A stretch of 64,000 nucleotides of DNA from Branchiostoma floridae (Eukaryota; Chordata; Leptocardii; Amphioxiformes; Branchiostomatidae), in contig NC_049994.1 in assembly GCF_000003815.2 (NCBI RefSeq), forward strand, positions 10,645,751 through 10,709,750, given 5' to 3'. Positions 35,975 through 48,247 of the stretch are shown in pieces. The position numbers and the translations under genes were made by a program. Positions within the stretch are counted from its first letter, which is position 1; every line of letters starts with the position of its first letter. The notes beneath the pieces are model-generated. The model did no database searches. It was not told the DNA's origin and was given only the letters and a program-made list of their open reading frames with translations.

Positions 35975-37690
35975 TCTTGGGTATGGACTGTCCACACAGA
36001 TGCGAGGCACAACTAATCAAATTATCCCATGTTGATTTTATCTGCAATCTTGTGCCATATCATTTTTATCTCCCCATGTTGTAATGAGGGTTTAATTAAG
36101 GCTACCCTGCCCCACATCTACTAATGAGCCTATAGTAGACTGCTAAACCCTAGCCATACTCCACAAACCCCAGATTTGGGGGGATTATGCATTCCAACTA
36201 GTCATAACAGAGGACTTTGGTAAAATCTCACATTCAGACAAAACTTAAGGATCATTCCAACAAAGACAAAATAGGGGACTAGATGACAAAAATCCTACAT
36301 TCAACATTATCTTTAATTGGTTAACCTTTATTCCATTCAATTACAGCTTACAAAATTTAACTGTAGAGAGTCCCCCCTGCTTTCATTTGTAGTTTTGATA
36401 GTGCCTCAAAGCCATATTTCTTTTTTATTAATGAAAAAACTCTGACAAGAAGAACACTGACAGTTTGCATTGCTGATGATAATCTTTTAAAAAGGAGTAC
36501 CTTTTTACGTAAGTACCCTTCATCCCACAAGTACATTATGCTACTGTAACAGAAACTACAAAATTACTCTTACGAAGTAGTGCAAATAGCAAAGAGGGTT
36601 TTTGGTTGTGTTGTATGTTTGCGGTTGAAAGTATAAAGGGATGCTTATCCAAAGCAAGAAAAGCCCAATTGACTAGAGGATTGCATTGCATGGTGTAACA
36701 CAAACCTGTTCATTTGTGGTCTTTACCCATGTTTTGTCTCTCTGGACATATAGAACACTAGCCAGGATGTATCCCTAAGCCTTCCTGCGCCTGCAATTCA
36801 TCCAACTAATCTTACCTTCTCAAAGGGACATACCATTTCCAACATACTGCAGAAAGAAGACAGCTTTTCAATCAAACAATTAAATCAATAACTCAAGTCA
36901 ACAGTGCTTTGATATATGTAGAAATTCAAAACACAGCAATTAAAGGAAATTTTTGCTCTAGAAACAAGAACAACATCTAATCTGTGAGATTACCCCTTGT
37001 GGACCAATAATGGTTTATCTTAGTCACCCCCATAAAATTAATCTGAGTGGAGACAAGTATTAAGACTAGGATTACCCTTCCAGTCAGAAGCTATTAAGTC
37101 TGGCTCTGTGATGACTACCTGTTATCACTAGTGTTTGCTGTAATACAATATCACTCAATCTTTCAATATAGCATTCATGTGAAGAAGCTAGAAATTTAGG
37201 GAAAACGACACAGGTGGATTGAAAATTCTGTACAATACTTACTTATTTTTAATGAATGAAACTACTACTTATAGAGCCTTGCTACTTGTATACTTAAAAT
37301 GCTTAATGGTGAAATATAGGTTAACCCTAATTTTTTCCGTTAGATGTTTTTTTTTCTCTTTTGGGTGTGGGGGGGATCTGGATGCTATTTCAAACCAATT
37401 CTGATGTTTGATTTCACATTCTGAAGTCTAATGAACTTGTGCGTACATTCTGCCTGCTCACAAGGTTTGTCTTACATGTCATTCTGAAAACAAAAGACCA
37501 CAACAGAAATCTGACAACAAATGTTTAAACTCTTCTCTAGACCTAATCTCTACCAGGCTGACTACACTGGCTATGATAGGGAGAATAATTTGCCAGGAGA
37601 GTGTTTTTTACCAGAGAAATTAGCCAGCTCTGGAGGGGGAACCTTAGCGTGAACTGACTCCCCTGGCCAATTTCCCATTTTTTGCCGAAT
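35975..37690. other. non-coding stretch
   Basis: No gene recognised; near 36170-36200 a GGGGGGATTATGCATTCC segment carries an OTX-type GGATTA core. Confidence 0.4.
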
Positions 37691-37699
37691 TCTACTATC

Positions 37700-38520
37700 C
37701 CTTTACCCCCATAGGATGGCCTGGTGGAGGCTAACAGGAACAACTGTTACAGTAACTACTCTACAACAAATATTGCCAATAGCTTCATGCTCCAGAGACC
37801 ATACCGGATGTGGCCTACCTTGCACCAGCCAACCTGACCTTGTGTGTTCCTCTGCCTTCTGTCAAACATTACCCAACCTGATTGGTCCAGACACGTTCTA
37901 TCTGCCCTCCTCGCCACTCCGTCTCTCCGGATTACCAAACGATACCTGCCATTGGTGCCCGCGAACTTGTGATTCCGATCAAAACTCCATCGGTGTCATG
38001 CAGTATTTATGACTATGGGCGTCCTTCCATCAGACATTAGTGTAGAGACTATTTGGGTGGGTAATTGAAAGCGCTCTATTGATTCGCCAGGTTATCTTTA
38101 ATTCATACATTATTATGCTCTGTCTTCTGGGCGTTTGACCCGACACATGTAGCTACTTGACCTCTTCAGGGGTCAAAGCGAACTGTTCGCGAAGTGACAA
38201 CACCTTTATTGATAACAGCCATCTTTTCCTCAATCCGTCAAGACCAATTAAAAACCTCATCACTCCGAGGTGATCCCCAGAACTCAAACACATTAAAGAT
38301 CAAAACCGACGAAATCTTACCACAACCATTCTCGCCTCTGCCACAAAGGGTTGAGAAACCTTTTGTAACAAAAGTCATTTCTACTTGATAAGATTCTCTT
38401 CCTGGGTTTTGTCATGACCTTGAACTTTGACCCAGAGGTATAACAGTACTAGGAGACTATCTCACATTGACATTGAAGGTAAGCCTGCGTATTGATTCTA
38501 TGTGATTATAAATGCCAGCT
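37700..38520. promoter_or_regulatory. low-repeat candidate regulatory block
   Basis: Non-repetitive, moderately GC-rich DNA in AT-rich surroundings. It contains an everted nuclear-receptor site (38158-38175), GGATTACC, TTATTGATAACA, CCAATTAAAAACC and a TTCGCGAA palindrome near 38188. A 98-codon cysteine-containing frame at 37716-38012 lacks splice and domain support. Confidence 0.25.
38158..38175. promoter_or_regulatory. ER6-type nuclear receptor element
   Basis: TGACCT and GGGTCA half-sites are arranged as an everted repeat with a six-base spacer (CTTCAG). This spacing is known for VDR/PXR/CAR-type receptors with RXR. The following AAAG extends the second half-site. Binding is inferred. Confidence 0.35.
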
Positions 38521-38776
38521 GCGACAGATCCAGGCTCTCCCATGCACCTGCACCCGGCATATCCCTGCACAATGGATTACTGCTAAGAGCTCGCAAGTAT
38601 TAACTAATGAAAATCGACATTCATCTGCGGTTTTCAAAATCACAAAGAAATGAATACGCTGAGAGATTTTCTTCTAACGCAAACACATGATAAATTCATC
38701 TGTAATGCAAATATTACATTAAATAGGAATAACACCCTTACAAATGCAATTCAAGCTGCATTTTTCTTGTCTGTAA

Positions 38777-39108
38777 GGCCATTTTGATTTGATTATATGG
38801 ATGGCATACTTTTGGAACCCAAAAACTGGTGCGACGGTGGGGAAAAAAGAAAAGTTTGGCAAAAAAAGTTGCCTTCAAAACACAGAGCATGGTACATGTA
38901 CAACAAATAGATTTTTTATTTTTGTTCCTTCACATTTTGACTTTGGGACTGACTTTGCCATTAGTAGCAATTACAATTAATAACATATATTTGCTCATTT
39001 TGCTGCCTCTTTGTACAATTTGCACTGAGGTTGAAAACTTTTTTTATTTTCAAACGGCTGAAAATTGATGCACGCGGATGTCATCCATACAATCAAATCA
39101 ACATGGCC
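38777..39108. mobile_element. 332-bp Harbinger-like MITE, copy 2
   Basis: Inverted ends of about 35 bases share GGCCATNTTGATTTGATT and TATGGATGNCAT. Flanks are TAA (38774-38776) and TCA (39109-39111), an imperfect TWA duplication. It matches the termini of 32341-32519. The interior is AT-rich; frames of 63 and 79 codons inside are not recognisable. Confidence 0.85.
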
Positions 39109-39114
39109 TCAGCA

Positions 39115-40225
39115 ATCTCCATCCTATGCTGACTATCACCACCTGCACACACAAAGAGACAAATTTGTTCCCAAATTTGAGTTATCAAGAGTAGCATCCA
39201 TAGAGTAAACTATATCTTGTTCATGAGAAACCACTTTGTCATCATAATTAACAAGGTACAGACTGGTTGATTGAGATTATCAAACAAATCATATCACTCC
39301 ACAGGATTGGTACACTAACAAAATAAATCAACTATTGTATGTATACTAGATTGACCAAAATTTTGCTCATTGCAAACAGTATAAAGGAACGATTTGCTGA
39401 CAGAATTAATGAAAATTCAGTATAACTGAACTTATGGTGGAATTGATGATGTACAGTCATATCATACATATAACGTTATGTTGACAGAATTTAGATAAAG
39501 ATGAAAGTCAAGTTGACTTGGAGGACCCATGTTTGGGGAGAGCCACACCTCGGCATGTTACAGAACTCACCACACATAAAAAAGAAAAGGGGTCCTTCCA
39601 GGTGTGAGTGAATCAAATAAACCTGTCCAGATATGTAGCTTATACTCCTCAGTACAAACCTGGCGTGTTTCGCCATGAGGCAGTTTACTGGGTATGCAAT
39701 ACTAACAACTACTGTGTAAAACACTATAAAAAGCTTATCCTTAGTGTTATCTGCTTGGGTTGACTGTTCTTCTTGTAAACCATTTTCTCTCTGGTACAGT
39801 TGAGTTGTTCTGAATGGCTCCCATATAAAGACTCACTCACAAATCATCACCTAATGATGTTCAGGCAGTTCATAAAACCATAATTACCCACTGGGTAGTT
39901 AATGGCCTGTGTCATTTTAACGACACCCCATTATTCACTGGATTTACCTTCCAGAGGTTCTTAGGTCTGAGAAAGTTGCGCAAAATTTGTTATTAATTGA
40001 AGCTTGTCTTTGATAAAGATACAAATCTATCTTGGTTAGGTTAAAGCTCAGTTCTCTAGCTCTAGATCTGTAATAGCCTTTGAGTCAATGATGGTTTTTA
40101 AGTCCACAAAATCTCAGATTAAAGAATGTGATGATGCATCTGAATATTGTGTAATTGGAGTTGCTGAAAAAGAGTGAGAACTGCAAAGGATTTGAGGGAA
40201 AAGTGGTTAAGCTGTTTTAAAAAGA
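39115..40225. other. non-coding stretch
   Basis: No gene recognised. Confidence 0.45.
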
Positions 40226-40231
40226 GTGAGT

Positions 40232-40260
40232 GAAAGCAAGGATGTTATAACGTCCTTGGT
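40232..40260. repeat. CAAGGAYGTTATAAC palindrome
   Basis: An almost perfect palindrome centred on TTATAA with arms CAAGGATG / CGTCCTTG. It is related to the one at 6101-6138 and extends into a shared GGTTGAA / GGTAGAA flank. Confidence 0.5.
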
Positions 40261-40631
40261 TGAAGAAAAACATTAAAATTAAAGCCTAAAAGAGGTGGCA
40301 GCCCCGTAGCTTTCACGCTTTCAAATTGAATGAAAAAAAAAGTTAACGGCTTGTTCTACATTTCCAAGTTCAAAGGCGGGCCACTCAATCTCGGTGCATT
40401 GTCGTCATTTGAAGCTGCTCTCGAAAACAAAACAAAAATGCAGAGAATGCCATGCAGCGCCAACAGCAGTTATGACACCACTGTAGCCGGTAAACCAAAC
40501 AAAGCATACCTCCGGAAAGTGACGCGAAAAACAGTAAGTGATCCGGGGTGAGAAGTTCAATGGCACCTAAGAACCGTAACCCAAACAGGCAACCTGAATA
40601 GGAAAGAACCCTACCTACCATAGAGTCAAAC

Positions 40632-40878
40632 TTATACTGTTACAGCAAGCTTCAAGCTGAGCAAATATTGAAAAGAATTGTGTACTTGTTTTTCCAAGAC
40701 TGTCAAGGAGAAAGAAGTAAACAAAGGAGGGAGAAAAAAGACGCAAGTTTACGGGTCACGATCGTCTTTTCTAACACTCGCGGGTGACAGAAGGAGAAAA
40801 AACACTAATGGGTGTATTTTTAGTTTGTGGAGTTAAAAAGCTGACTAAAATAGATGCCATGTTTTCTTTGTTGTTCAC
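40632..40878. repeat. 247-bp direct duplication, copy 1
   Basis: Matches 41356-41602 over 247 bases with only three differences that I can see. The flanks beyond 40878 remain alignable to the other copy but are much more diverged. Confidence 0.9.
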
Positions 40879-41355
40879 AAACGCTAACTGCTATTGAAAT
40901 GTTGGTCTTCCACTGGTCGAAGTATGTCACTGGATATCAGCATTATGAAAATTTGCAAAGTTTTGCCAATTTTTTGCCTGGAATTGTGACTTTTTTTCGA
41001 AGCAGAATTTGCATTCTAATTCTGTAGGTTCAATGTAAGCAAAATGTCCGAAAATGTCTAGAAGAAGTTCCTCATTATGTTTTTTGATAGAATATGCACG
41101 CTTATTGTTACTTCTATCATCAAGTGTGCTATTGAGCATGTTCAACGATTCTGATTCTTGGTAACGTGTTCACAGGTGTGATGCCGATCTTTTCGTCAGT
41201 CACATTGATTAAAACTTATGATATTACCGCCAAACCATACATTTTTGTCTGTTGTTACTGCGTGAGATACTGTGTGAGGCTACCCTAGACATACAAATGT
41301 AGTGTCCTTCAGAGGGAAACATAAAATACTTATTCCCGAAGCGAAAAAGAAAAAG

Positions 41356-41602
41356 TTATACTGTTACAGCAAGCTTCAAGCTGAGCAAATATTGAAAAGA
41401 ATTGTGTACTTCTTTTTCCAAGACTGTCAAGGAGAAAGAAGTAAACAAAGGAGGGAGAAAAAAGACGCAAGTTTACGGGTCACGATCGTCTTTTCTAACA
41501 CTCGCGGGTGACAGAAGGAGAAAAAACACTAATGGGTGTATTTTTAGTTTGTGGAGTTAAAAAGCTGCCTAAAATAGATGCCGTGTTTTCTTTGTTGTTC
41601 AC
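41356..41602. repeat. 247-bp direct duplication, copy 2
   Basis: Second copy, offset 724 bases, same orientation. A shared but diverged tail containing AAGTATGTCACTGGA and GCCAATTTTTNGCCTG continues to about 41720, so an older and larger duplication surrounds the near-identical core. Confidence 0.9.
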
Positions 41603-41876
41603 TAGTTAACTGGTCTTTCAATGGTTCAAGTATGTCACTGGACTGCACCAAATTACAGCGAATTGTGATAGGCATGCACAAAGTTATGCCAATTTTTCGC
41701 CTGAAATTGTGACTTTTTTTAAATGTTTGCATCACACAAGTTTGCACAAAGCTGTGCACTCACTGCAAATCTATTTTGATACATTTTTAATTACTACACA
41801 TTGGTTTTTAATTCAATGGCAACACATAATATTTCCAATTTAGTTATTTCATATCTATCTTAATAAACTTGTCTTG

Positions 41877-42187
41877 GCCAGTATCAAACTTTTTAAAGGG
41901 ACAAACAACAGAGTTATCATTTGCTAAAAATTGAAGAAAAAAAAATCATGTCCAGGTTCAACTGACCGAAAATTTGACCACTTTACCAACACTCCCTGTA
42001 TGCTAGCATAGTGGCCTTTCCCTTGAGAAGGCCAGTATTAAACTTTTTAAAGGCACAAACAACAGTGTAATCATTTGCTAAAAATTGAAGAAGAAAAAAA
42101 ATCATGTCCAAGTTCAACTGCCAGAAAATTTGACCACTTTCCCCACTCTCCCTATCTGCAACCATAATGGTCGTCCCCTTGAGAAGG
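41877..42187. repeat. tandem duplication of a 153-bp unit
   Basis: GGCCAGTATYAAACTTTTTA begins each unit at 41877 and 42030, and both end in CCCTTGAGAAGG. The two units lie exactly head to tail and differ at roughly one base in eight. Confidence 0.85.
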
Positions 42188-42568
42188 GTTCCAGTGCCTG
42201 GGCAGAATGTGCCAGTGGATTAACTCTCTCTCCATGGCAAATTGGCCGCCAGACTGGCAGAGATAAACCCTGGTAGACCTGCGACCGCCACCTTCCCACT
42301 GATAAAGAGGAAGCCAGTGTGTGGCACAGACTGCCAGCCCACGACTGACTGGAGCTGATGGATTACTGCACCTGAACTTGCACCCCCTTGTCTGTCAGGG
42401 CCTAATTACCCTACCCACAGGCAGAATACAAATGGTTTCTGCGTAACCTCTACAATTGTGTGGGCCTGTTCCTGTCAGATTTGACGGCTCTTCTCCCATT
42501 ACTGCTAGATTGATGTGCCAAGGGTGGAGGCATCTCCTCTCTCAACCTCCTCCATCAATCCTGGCACC

Positions 42569-42604
42569 GTTGCCCCTGGTGACGGCATCCTGTTGCCAGG
42601 CAAC
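42569..42604. promoter_or_regulatory. two adjacent RFX X-boxes
   Basis: GTTGCCCCTGGTGAC (42569-42583, three-base spacer) and GTTGCCAGGCAAC (42592-42604, one-base spacer, perfect palindrome) lie 23 bases apart. An ATGGCGG motif of YY1 type follows at about 42613. The paired arrangement strengthens the case for a real RFX-bound element. Confidence 0.5.
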
Positions 42605-42649
42605 ACAAAACAATGGCGGCTGGCCCAGCATGGCACAGGGGGAGGGGAA

Positions 42650-43265
42650 AGAATGCAGAGAGTTTCCTAACTGTTGTGACTTTCATAGCATGTTTGCTAT
42701 TGATACAGGAAATAGCAAATTTAGGTTTGTTTCCAAATGAACAAGAGTATTTAAAAACATGGGCTTATATGATTTCAGAAAGTTCTTTCATGCACACATA
42801 TAACTTCCAAAAACACTTGGGCAGTGGAAACAATGCAGAGACAGTTTCCAAACTGATTGAACTGTTGTCATAAAGTATTACAACTTCTGTAGCATGTTTG
42901 CTATTGATAACAGGAAAAAAACAAAGGTTTGTTTCCAAATGAACAAGAGTATTTTTTTAAAAATGGGCTTATATGATTCCAGAAAGTCCTTTAATGCAAA
43001 CATACGACTTCCAAAACACTTGGGGTGGAAAGAAGGCAGACTTACAGTTTCCTAACTGAAATAACTGTTGTCATAAAGTGTTACATCTTCCTTAGCATGT
43101 TTGCTATTGATACAAAAAAAAAGTTTATCTCAAAGGGAACAAGACTGCCTTTAACACCAAGAAATTCTATGATTTCAACAATGAACTGAACAAGAGTATT
43201 TTTTAAAATATGGCCTGATATGATTTCAGAAAGTCCTTTTATTGCAAACTTCCAATAAGTATTGC
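42650..43265. repeat. tandem repeat, three units of about 204 bp
   Basis: AGCATGTTTGCTATTGATA recurs at 42687, 42891 and 43094. GAACAAGAGTATTT, ATATGATTNCAGAAAGT and a GACTTCCAAAACACTT-like word follow in each unit. The third unit carries an insertion near 43130-43190. Confidence 0.85.
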
Positions 43266-43269
43266 ATAT

Positions 43270-45970
43270 CTGCAACCAGCTTCCCTTTTAGTGTATCAAA
43301 CACTAACTTCATTTAATGAAATCAATCCTTGTTACATAAATAATGTCATAAAATTTGCTTTTTTGAAAGGATTTCCCGGAAGAGGTGACAATTATATGGC
43401 AGGAGACTTACACTAATTCCACCCCAAGGCCACACACAGAACCTCTGCTCCCACCTTTGGACCTGGGGGATTATCCAGATAACTCCCTCTCGACTTCATG
43501 GCCAGGGAATTATCCCATAATCACCTTTTTAGCCAGGGTCTTTCCATAAGACTTGACGGGTCTCAAGGCAAAAGACAAAGTAGCATTAAACGATTGGTCA
43601 GTCATTCATGACTCATGAACTAATCTCATATGAGCGGCAATTTTTGACAGTTTAAAAGGAATAGGCCACTAACAATGTAACATTTGTAGAGTATAAAAAT
43701 CTAATCTAGATTAGTACATTACACAATCAGACAAAGTTTTTCTTGAATTGTTTGTGGCAAATATGCACTGTACATGTGACACTGATAATAACATGTAGTC
43801 TGTCCTATACTACAAGTTTGAAATACATGTACCTTAAACCTTCTCACTGTCAAGGTACTTTTGGGCACCAAATTGGTACACACGGGGCCACAGCTCACAA
43901 TTTCTTTCATTACCACCATTAATAAAGAGGCATTGTTTTGGGTGTGTCTGTGTTAAACTTAGGTCAGCAGGATTGTGATGATATTCGGCATGTGGGTAGG
44001 TCTTGAGAAGGTAAGGTCAAAGTGGATTTTGGGCCCCATGGAGTGTGGCCTTGACTGATTTCGCGGTGATATATCTAACGTGACGCATCTTCCCTTGACT
44101 GACACAAGATGAGAAGAATGTTAACAACAGATGGATTCTAATCAGGCGTTTTTCCTCGGGAACTATCATCCCATCCGACGTTAACTCCCGTCTTACACGG
44201 GCTATCCTCCAGGCAAGCCTAATCTGCCACTGTTCATAATCCTTAATCCTTTATGTAGGAAATAACATGCTACTCATCGCCCCATCCCGGCTTCAAACGA
44301 GCATCTGTCGAATGTCAACAAACCTATTTCCCCTTTTAACATTCTATTCATACGCTCTCTATTTGATGAGTCCTGGAGAATTTCATGGAGATTGCTTATT
44401 TCAATTCTCATAACACGTCAGGCACGGGGTAGGGTTGGCAAAGCATTCAAAAGTAGGATTTGTGAGTGGAATTAGTGTCATCCTGGAATATAAACAGAGG
44501 GATCCGAGTTCCCGGTAAAATACCTGCCCCTGATTTTCTTTAATCACATTCCAAAGGCGTCTCTAAGCATCAGGGATGGTTTCATAAAGTTCCTTCAATC
44601 ACGTGAAACAAAATCATTTCCTAAAAGATATGAAAAAATATACTAAATTAGGATAAATTCAGGTGTGAAATTTAAGATTTGATAGGGTATATAAATAAAT
44701 TTGACAAACCATAATCCTTTATCATTACAAATGGCAGAATGAAAACAAATAAGGATTAATTAATAGCTACACTGATAGGGAGGCATTGAAGAATTGGAGA
44801 AAATATAACGTCACCTGAAAACAAGAAAATAATATACTATAAAATACATGTACAAACAACTGTAGAATTGATAATTTTCAGACAAAGTTGACATTTTTGT
44901 ACAACCTCCTCATACGAATCATTTGGGGCAGTGACGTATAGTTAGCTGAATGATAACTCTACCAGACAAAAATGTTTTCCATGGAGAAACATTCGGCAAA
45001 CAAATCCAGCTCTTTACTGACATAATCTGTTTTGTCAACAGTACAGAAATATGGCATTAGTGTCAGCATATAGTGGGTGGAGGAGATAATTCTGACAAAA
45101 CATCCTGTTCTAGAAGTTGTCATCCCGCACACTCGAGAATTGGGATGACACAGATCTGTGCAGATACGGGTGTAACGAGCGCTATCAGGAATCCCTTCAT
45201 ATCGCACAATCTGGTCCTTATTGCACGCGAGTGCCGAGGAATCAAAATAGTGGGCTTAGAGTTTCCTTGTATCAACATAGTATTAGTGCGTGTGTAATTG
45301 TCAAGCACAATAGATAAGATGGAGAGGAAATTACACAGATGTCAGGGACGGTCCATCACAAATTGGGGAAGTCTGAAACTTTTTTTTCCGGACAAACTAA
45401 GAAAACTACAAACTTTCAGTTGTTGTTACTCTATGACGGAGGGTAACCTCTGATGACAGAGTATTGTTTTTGTCCCATGTGATGAGTGTTGGCATCTGAC
45501 CTTTGCCGCATTTGTTTAGCATGTCCTCTATCTGCATGCAGTTGGGCAATGATGCACTTTTTTTTACAGTAGCTGTTTTCAATGTCGATGTAATAAAGTA
45601 ATTCATTCTTTTTAGTTTTCTGTGAACTTTTTAAATGAAAAAAAAACAAACTATAATTGATCTGGTTATTGTCTTTCAACTTTGAACCCTGTACTATCAT
45701 ATTTCTATTGCCTCATGGTTATCTTTTACAAGTACATCTATAAGTTAGATGCACCACCTCAATTAAAGTTGCAAGTCACAATGATTTGTACAATGGCCAA
45801 ATTGGACCATAAAAAATAAAACAAATTCAGGACCTAATATGATGTTTTTTTTTTCCACAAATACATTTTGATTTGTTTGGCAACATTTTAGAATGACACA
45901 ACCAAAAGACAAGTCTATTCTGAAATTGTACAAGACCAAAGGTCTGGTCTTCATCAAATATTTGTTTAAG
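43270..45970. other. non-coding stretch with two low-repeat blocks
   Basis: Around 43465-43530, GGATTATCC, AGATAAC, AATTATCCC and ATAATCACC form a small cluster of GATA/OTX-type words. The block 44080-44560 is non-repetitive, with TAATCC, TCAACAAAC and other homeodomain or forkhead words, and may be regulatory. No gene was recognised. Confidence 0.3.
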
Positions 45971-45978
45971 AAAACAGA

Positions 45979-46165
45979 GAATTATATTGTATGTACTGCT
46001 GACTTTTGAATCATCTTTGTTGGAATGTCAGATTGGAAAGATAACGCTACAGTGAAGTCTTTTGTGACATTTGTTGGGGAAAGTTGGAATTCTATTGTAT
46101 AAAATGCTGACTTTAAATCAAGTATTACTGGAATGTCAGATCTTTGAGATAACGGATTATGGAAA
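45979..46165. repeat. tandem duplication, about 109-bp units
   Basis: GAATT-TATTGTAT, GCTGACTTT and TGGAATGTCAGATC-like words recur in order from 45979 and 46088, with moderate divergence. Confidence 0.65.
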
Positions 46166-46169
46166 TATT

Positions 46170-47730
46170 TTACACTGTTCAGCCAAGGACAATAGTCAAT
46201 AGCATTCTTTAGAATCAAAACTTCTGAGCTCAAATCCATGTCAAGACTAATGTGATGAACATCCAATGGTCTGCCTATTTACGCAATGAGCGCAATTACG
46301 CAATGAATTTACGAACAATGCTCGAATCAATGTGAGATTTTTCACACAAAGATAGCTTTACAGAGGTTTATTCCTGAACAAAGCAAACTTGGTGATAAGG
46401 AGTTGAGAAGAAGTGTTTTCACACAAGCACTATTATGTCTAGACGCAGGTAGCACCCACGTTGTTCTCCTGTCAAGACGGGACTAAGATTGCGGTGTCGG
46501 AAAAGAACCGTATAAACAACGAATGTGGGCCGAACAAACGGCAGTGGACAGCGGCCTTTTATCGTCGCCATCTGGCCTTCACACTGCCGACCACGACAAT
46601 ATGGCGGACAGCGGTCCTGGCAAACACCCCTGACACTTGTAAAATAAAAATCCATTTGCCGGAGGTGCGTCAGCACGGCTGGATGTCACGCCGTGGAAGA
46701 GCACATATATGCTCTCACACCTCGGCAAAAGGCAGTGTCTGGGACGACATGAGCGGACGTACCCAAACACAATTACCCGGACACACCGGTTCTGACAGGT
46801 TGCTATTTTCAGGTCAACAGGACGCTCTCGTGCTGTCAGTTTTACAACGCCCTGTGACGGGTCTTACAGACAGAACACAACAGGGTGGAAGGGATGAGGA
46901 GGTAGTGTAAATTTACTGAAGTGACAACTACTGTGGGTCCAGACATGAGACAGCAGGGGACATCAGGAGTATATGCCAGAGGGGTTCGTAGTGTGACAGT
47001 ACATTTGACAGGGCACTGGGTTTCAAATCATTTACGTACTGTCAACATGCAAAAAGTGTACAGATGCCAAGGTGGCGCTACAAAAATTAGCAGACTGAAA
47101 AAGTGCAGTACAGGTTGCACTGTTGAAAATGCAAGACTGGATATTCGTGAAGAAACTTGCAAATTTCACTCGGGTAAAAACAATGGTTAAGTGGCAAACC
47201 ACGAGGCAGGGAGAATGCTTTTTCAAAGGTTATTACCTTCAAACACGTTTTCTTTAATAGGTTTGCCAGTCTTGAAATATGCAAAATCTCCGGTTCCCTC
47301 TTTTACCACTTATAAACATCCTTACCATTTTTCTTATGATCTTTTGAATGGTTTTGAAATTCAGATAATGACAAAATTAAAGAGGCATGAACATCAAGTA
47401 TTTACTAACAATATCTTTAATTATCCATTCTACAAAAGAAATGAAAAGATGGACTTGCAGATGACTTAAGACTTTCAGATTTGTAAATCAAGATCTGAAA
47501 TTTTTTTCTTTTCCTCCATCATTGTATCTATCTGTCGAAAATTCGAACAACTGTTCTCCAACCAAATGGTGTCAATTCTTTTGTTGGAATTGAGGAATGA
47601 AGTTGATGCAATGTGCATTGATGTCACATCTTTTGCTCTTTCTTTTTTGCGATAAATTTGACACGGGGTATTCTTCTGTACTGCCTTCGATCCCAGCCCT
47701 CCATGGGTCGGATCCCCTCTGGCCTTCAGG
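46170..47730. other. non-coding stretch with a GC-rich island
   Basis: 46480-46900 is GC-richer and includes CGCCATCTGG and ATATGGCGGACAGCGG (YY1-type ATGGCGG). A 149-codon plus-strand frame (46461-46910) has no domain I recognise. A short repeat of TTACGCAATGA lies at about 46279-46305. Confidence 0.3.
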
Positions 47731-47738
47731 CGATCGGT

Positions 47739-48247
47739 GGTTGGGCCGTACCTAGGGCAAAACAGAGTTCCCCTTGCTGTATTCTCTCTCTATATATATA
47801 TACACTGTATACAATTCTATGCAAGAAAAAATTTTAGGATTAAGATTTGTCTGATTGATGATACTTGAGAGAAAACTGCATAATCTCCATTAATATCAAT
47901 AGTTTCAAAACCACTTTTATGGATTATAGCAAATACTGAGGCATATTCTCTCAACATTTCAGTTATTTTTGTCACTGCATTTATTTGGATTTACATCCAC
48001 CCACTAACATCGAAAAGGGAGAAAAATGTATGGCTGGAATATCGCCATTTGAGTTACATTATGACACTTTCTCTTACTACAGTTTCAGTCCCTTACTTAC
48101 CAATAAAGGTGTCAACAGTGGCGTTCTGCCAATCCTACCTGCGGTTGGGCCATACCTAGGGCAAAACAGAATACCCCGTGTTGTATTCTCTAACTCTCTA
48201 TATATATATATGATATATATATACACACACTGTATACAATGCTATGA
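47739..48247. repeat. direct duplication carrying TA-rich core
   Basis: GGTTGGGCC, TACCTAGGGCAAAACAGA and a (TA)n run followed by CACTGTATACAAT occur at 47739-47823 and 48143-48247. The block between them belongs to the separate 300-bp duplication. Confidence 0.8.
47826..48120. repeat. 300-bp dispersed duplication, copy 1
   Basis: Matches 49055-49350 along its length, including ATTAAGATTTNTCTGATTGA, ACTGCATAATCTCCAT, TTATTTTTGTCACTGCATTT and a terminal TTACCAATAAAGGTGTCAAC. Confidence 0.85.

Noticed and set aside
46461-46910. 149-codon plus-strand frame
   Set aside because: It lies in a GC-richer island with overlapping frames on both strands and shows no domain.
47690-47760. TTCGATCCC resembling a tRNA B box
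   Set aside because: No matching A box, acceptor stem or cloverleaf could be drawn; the segment is part of a local duplication.
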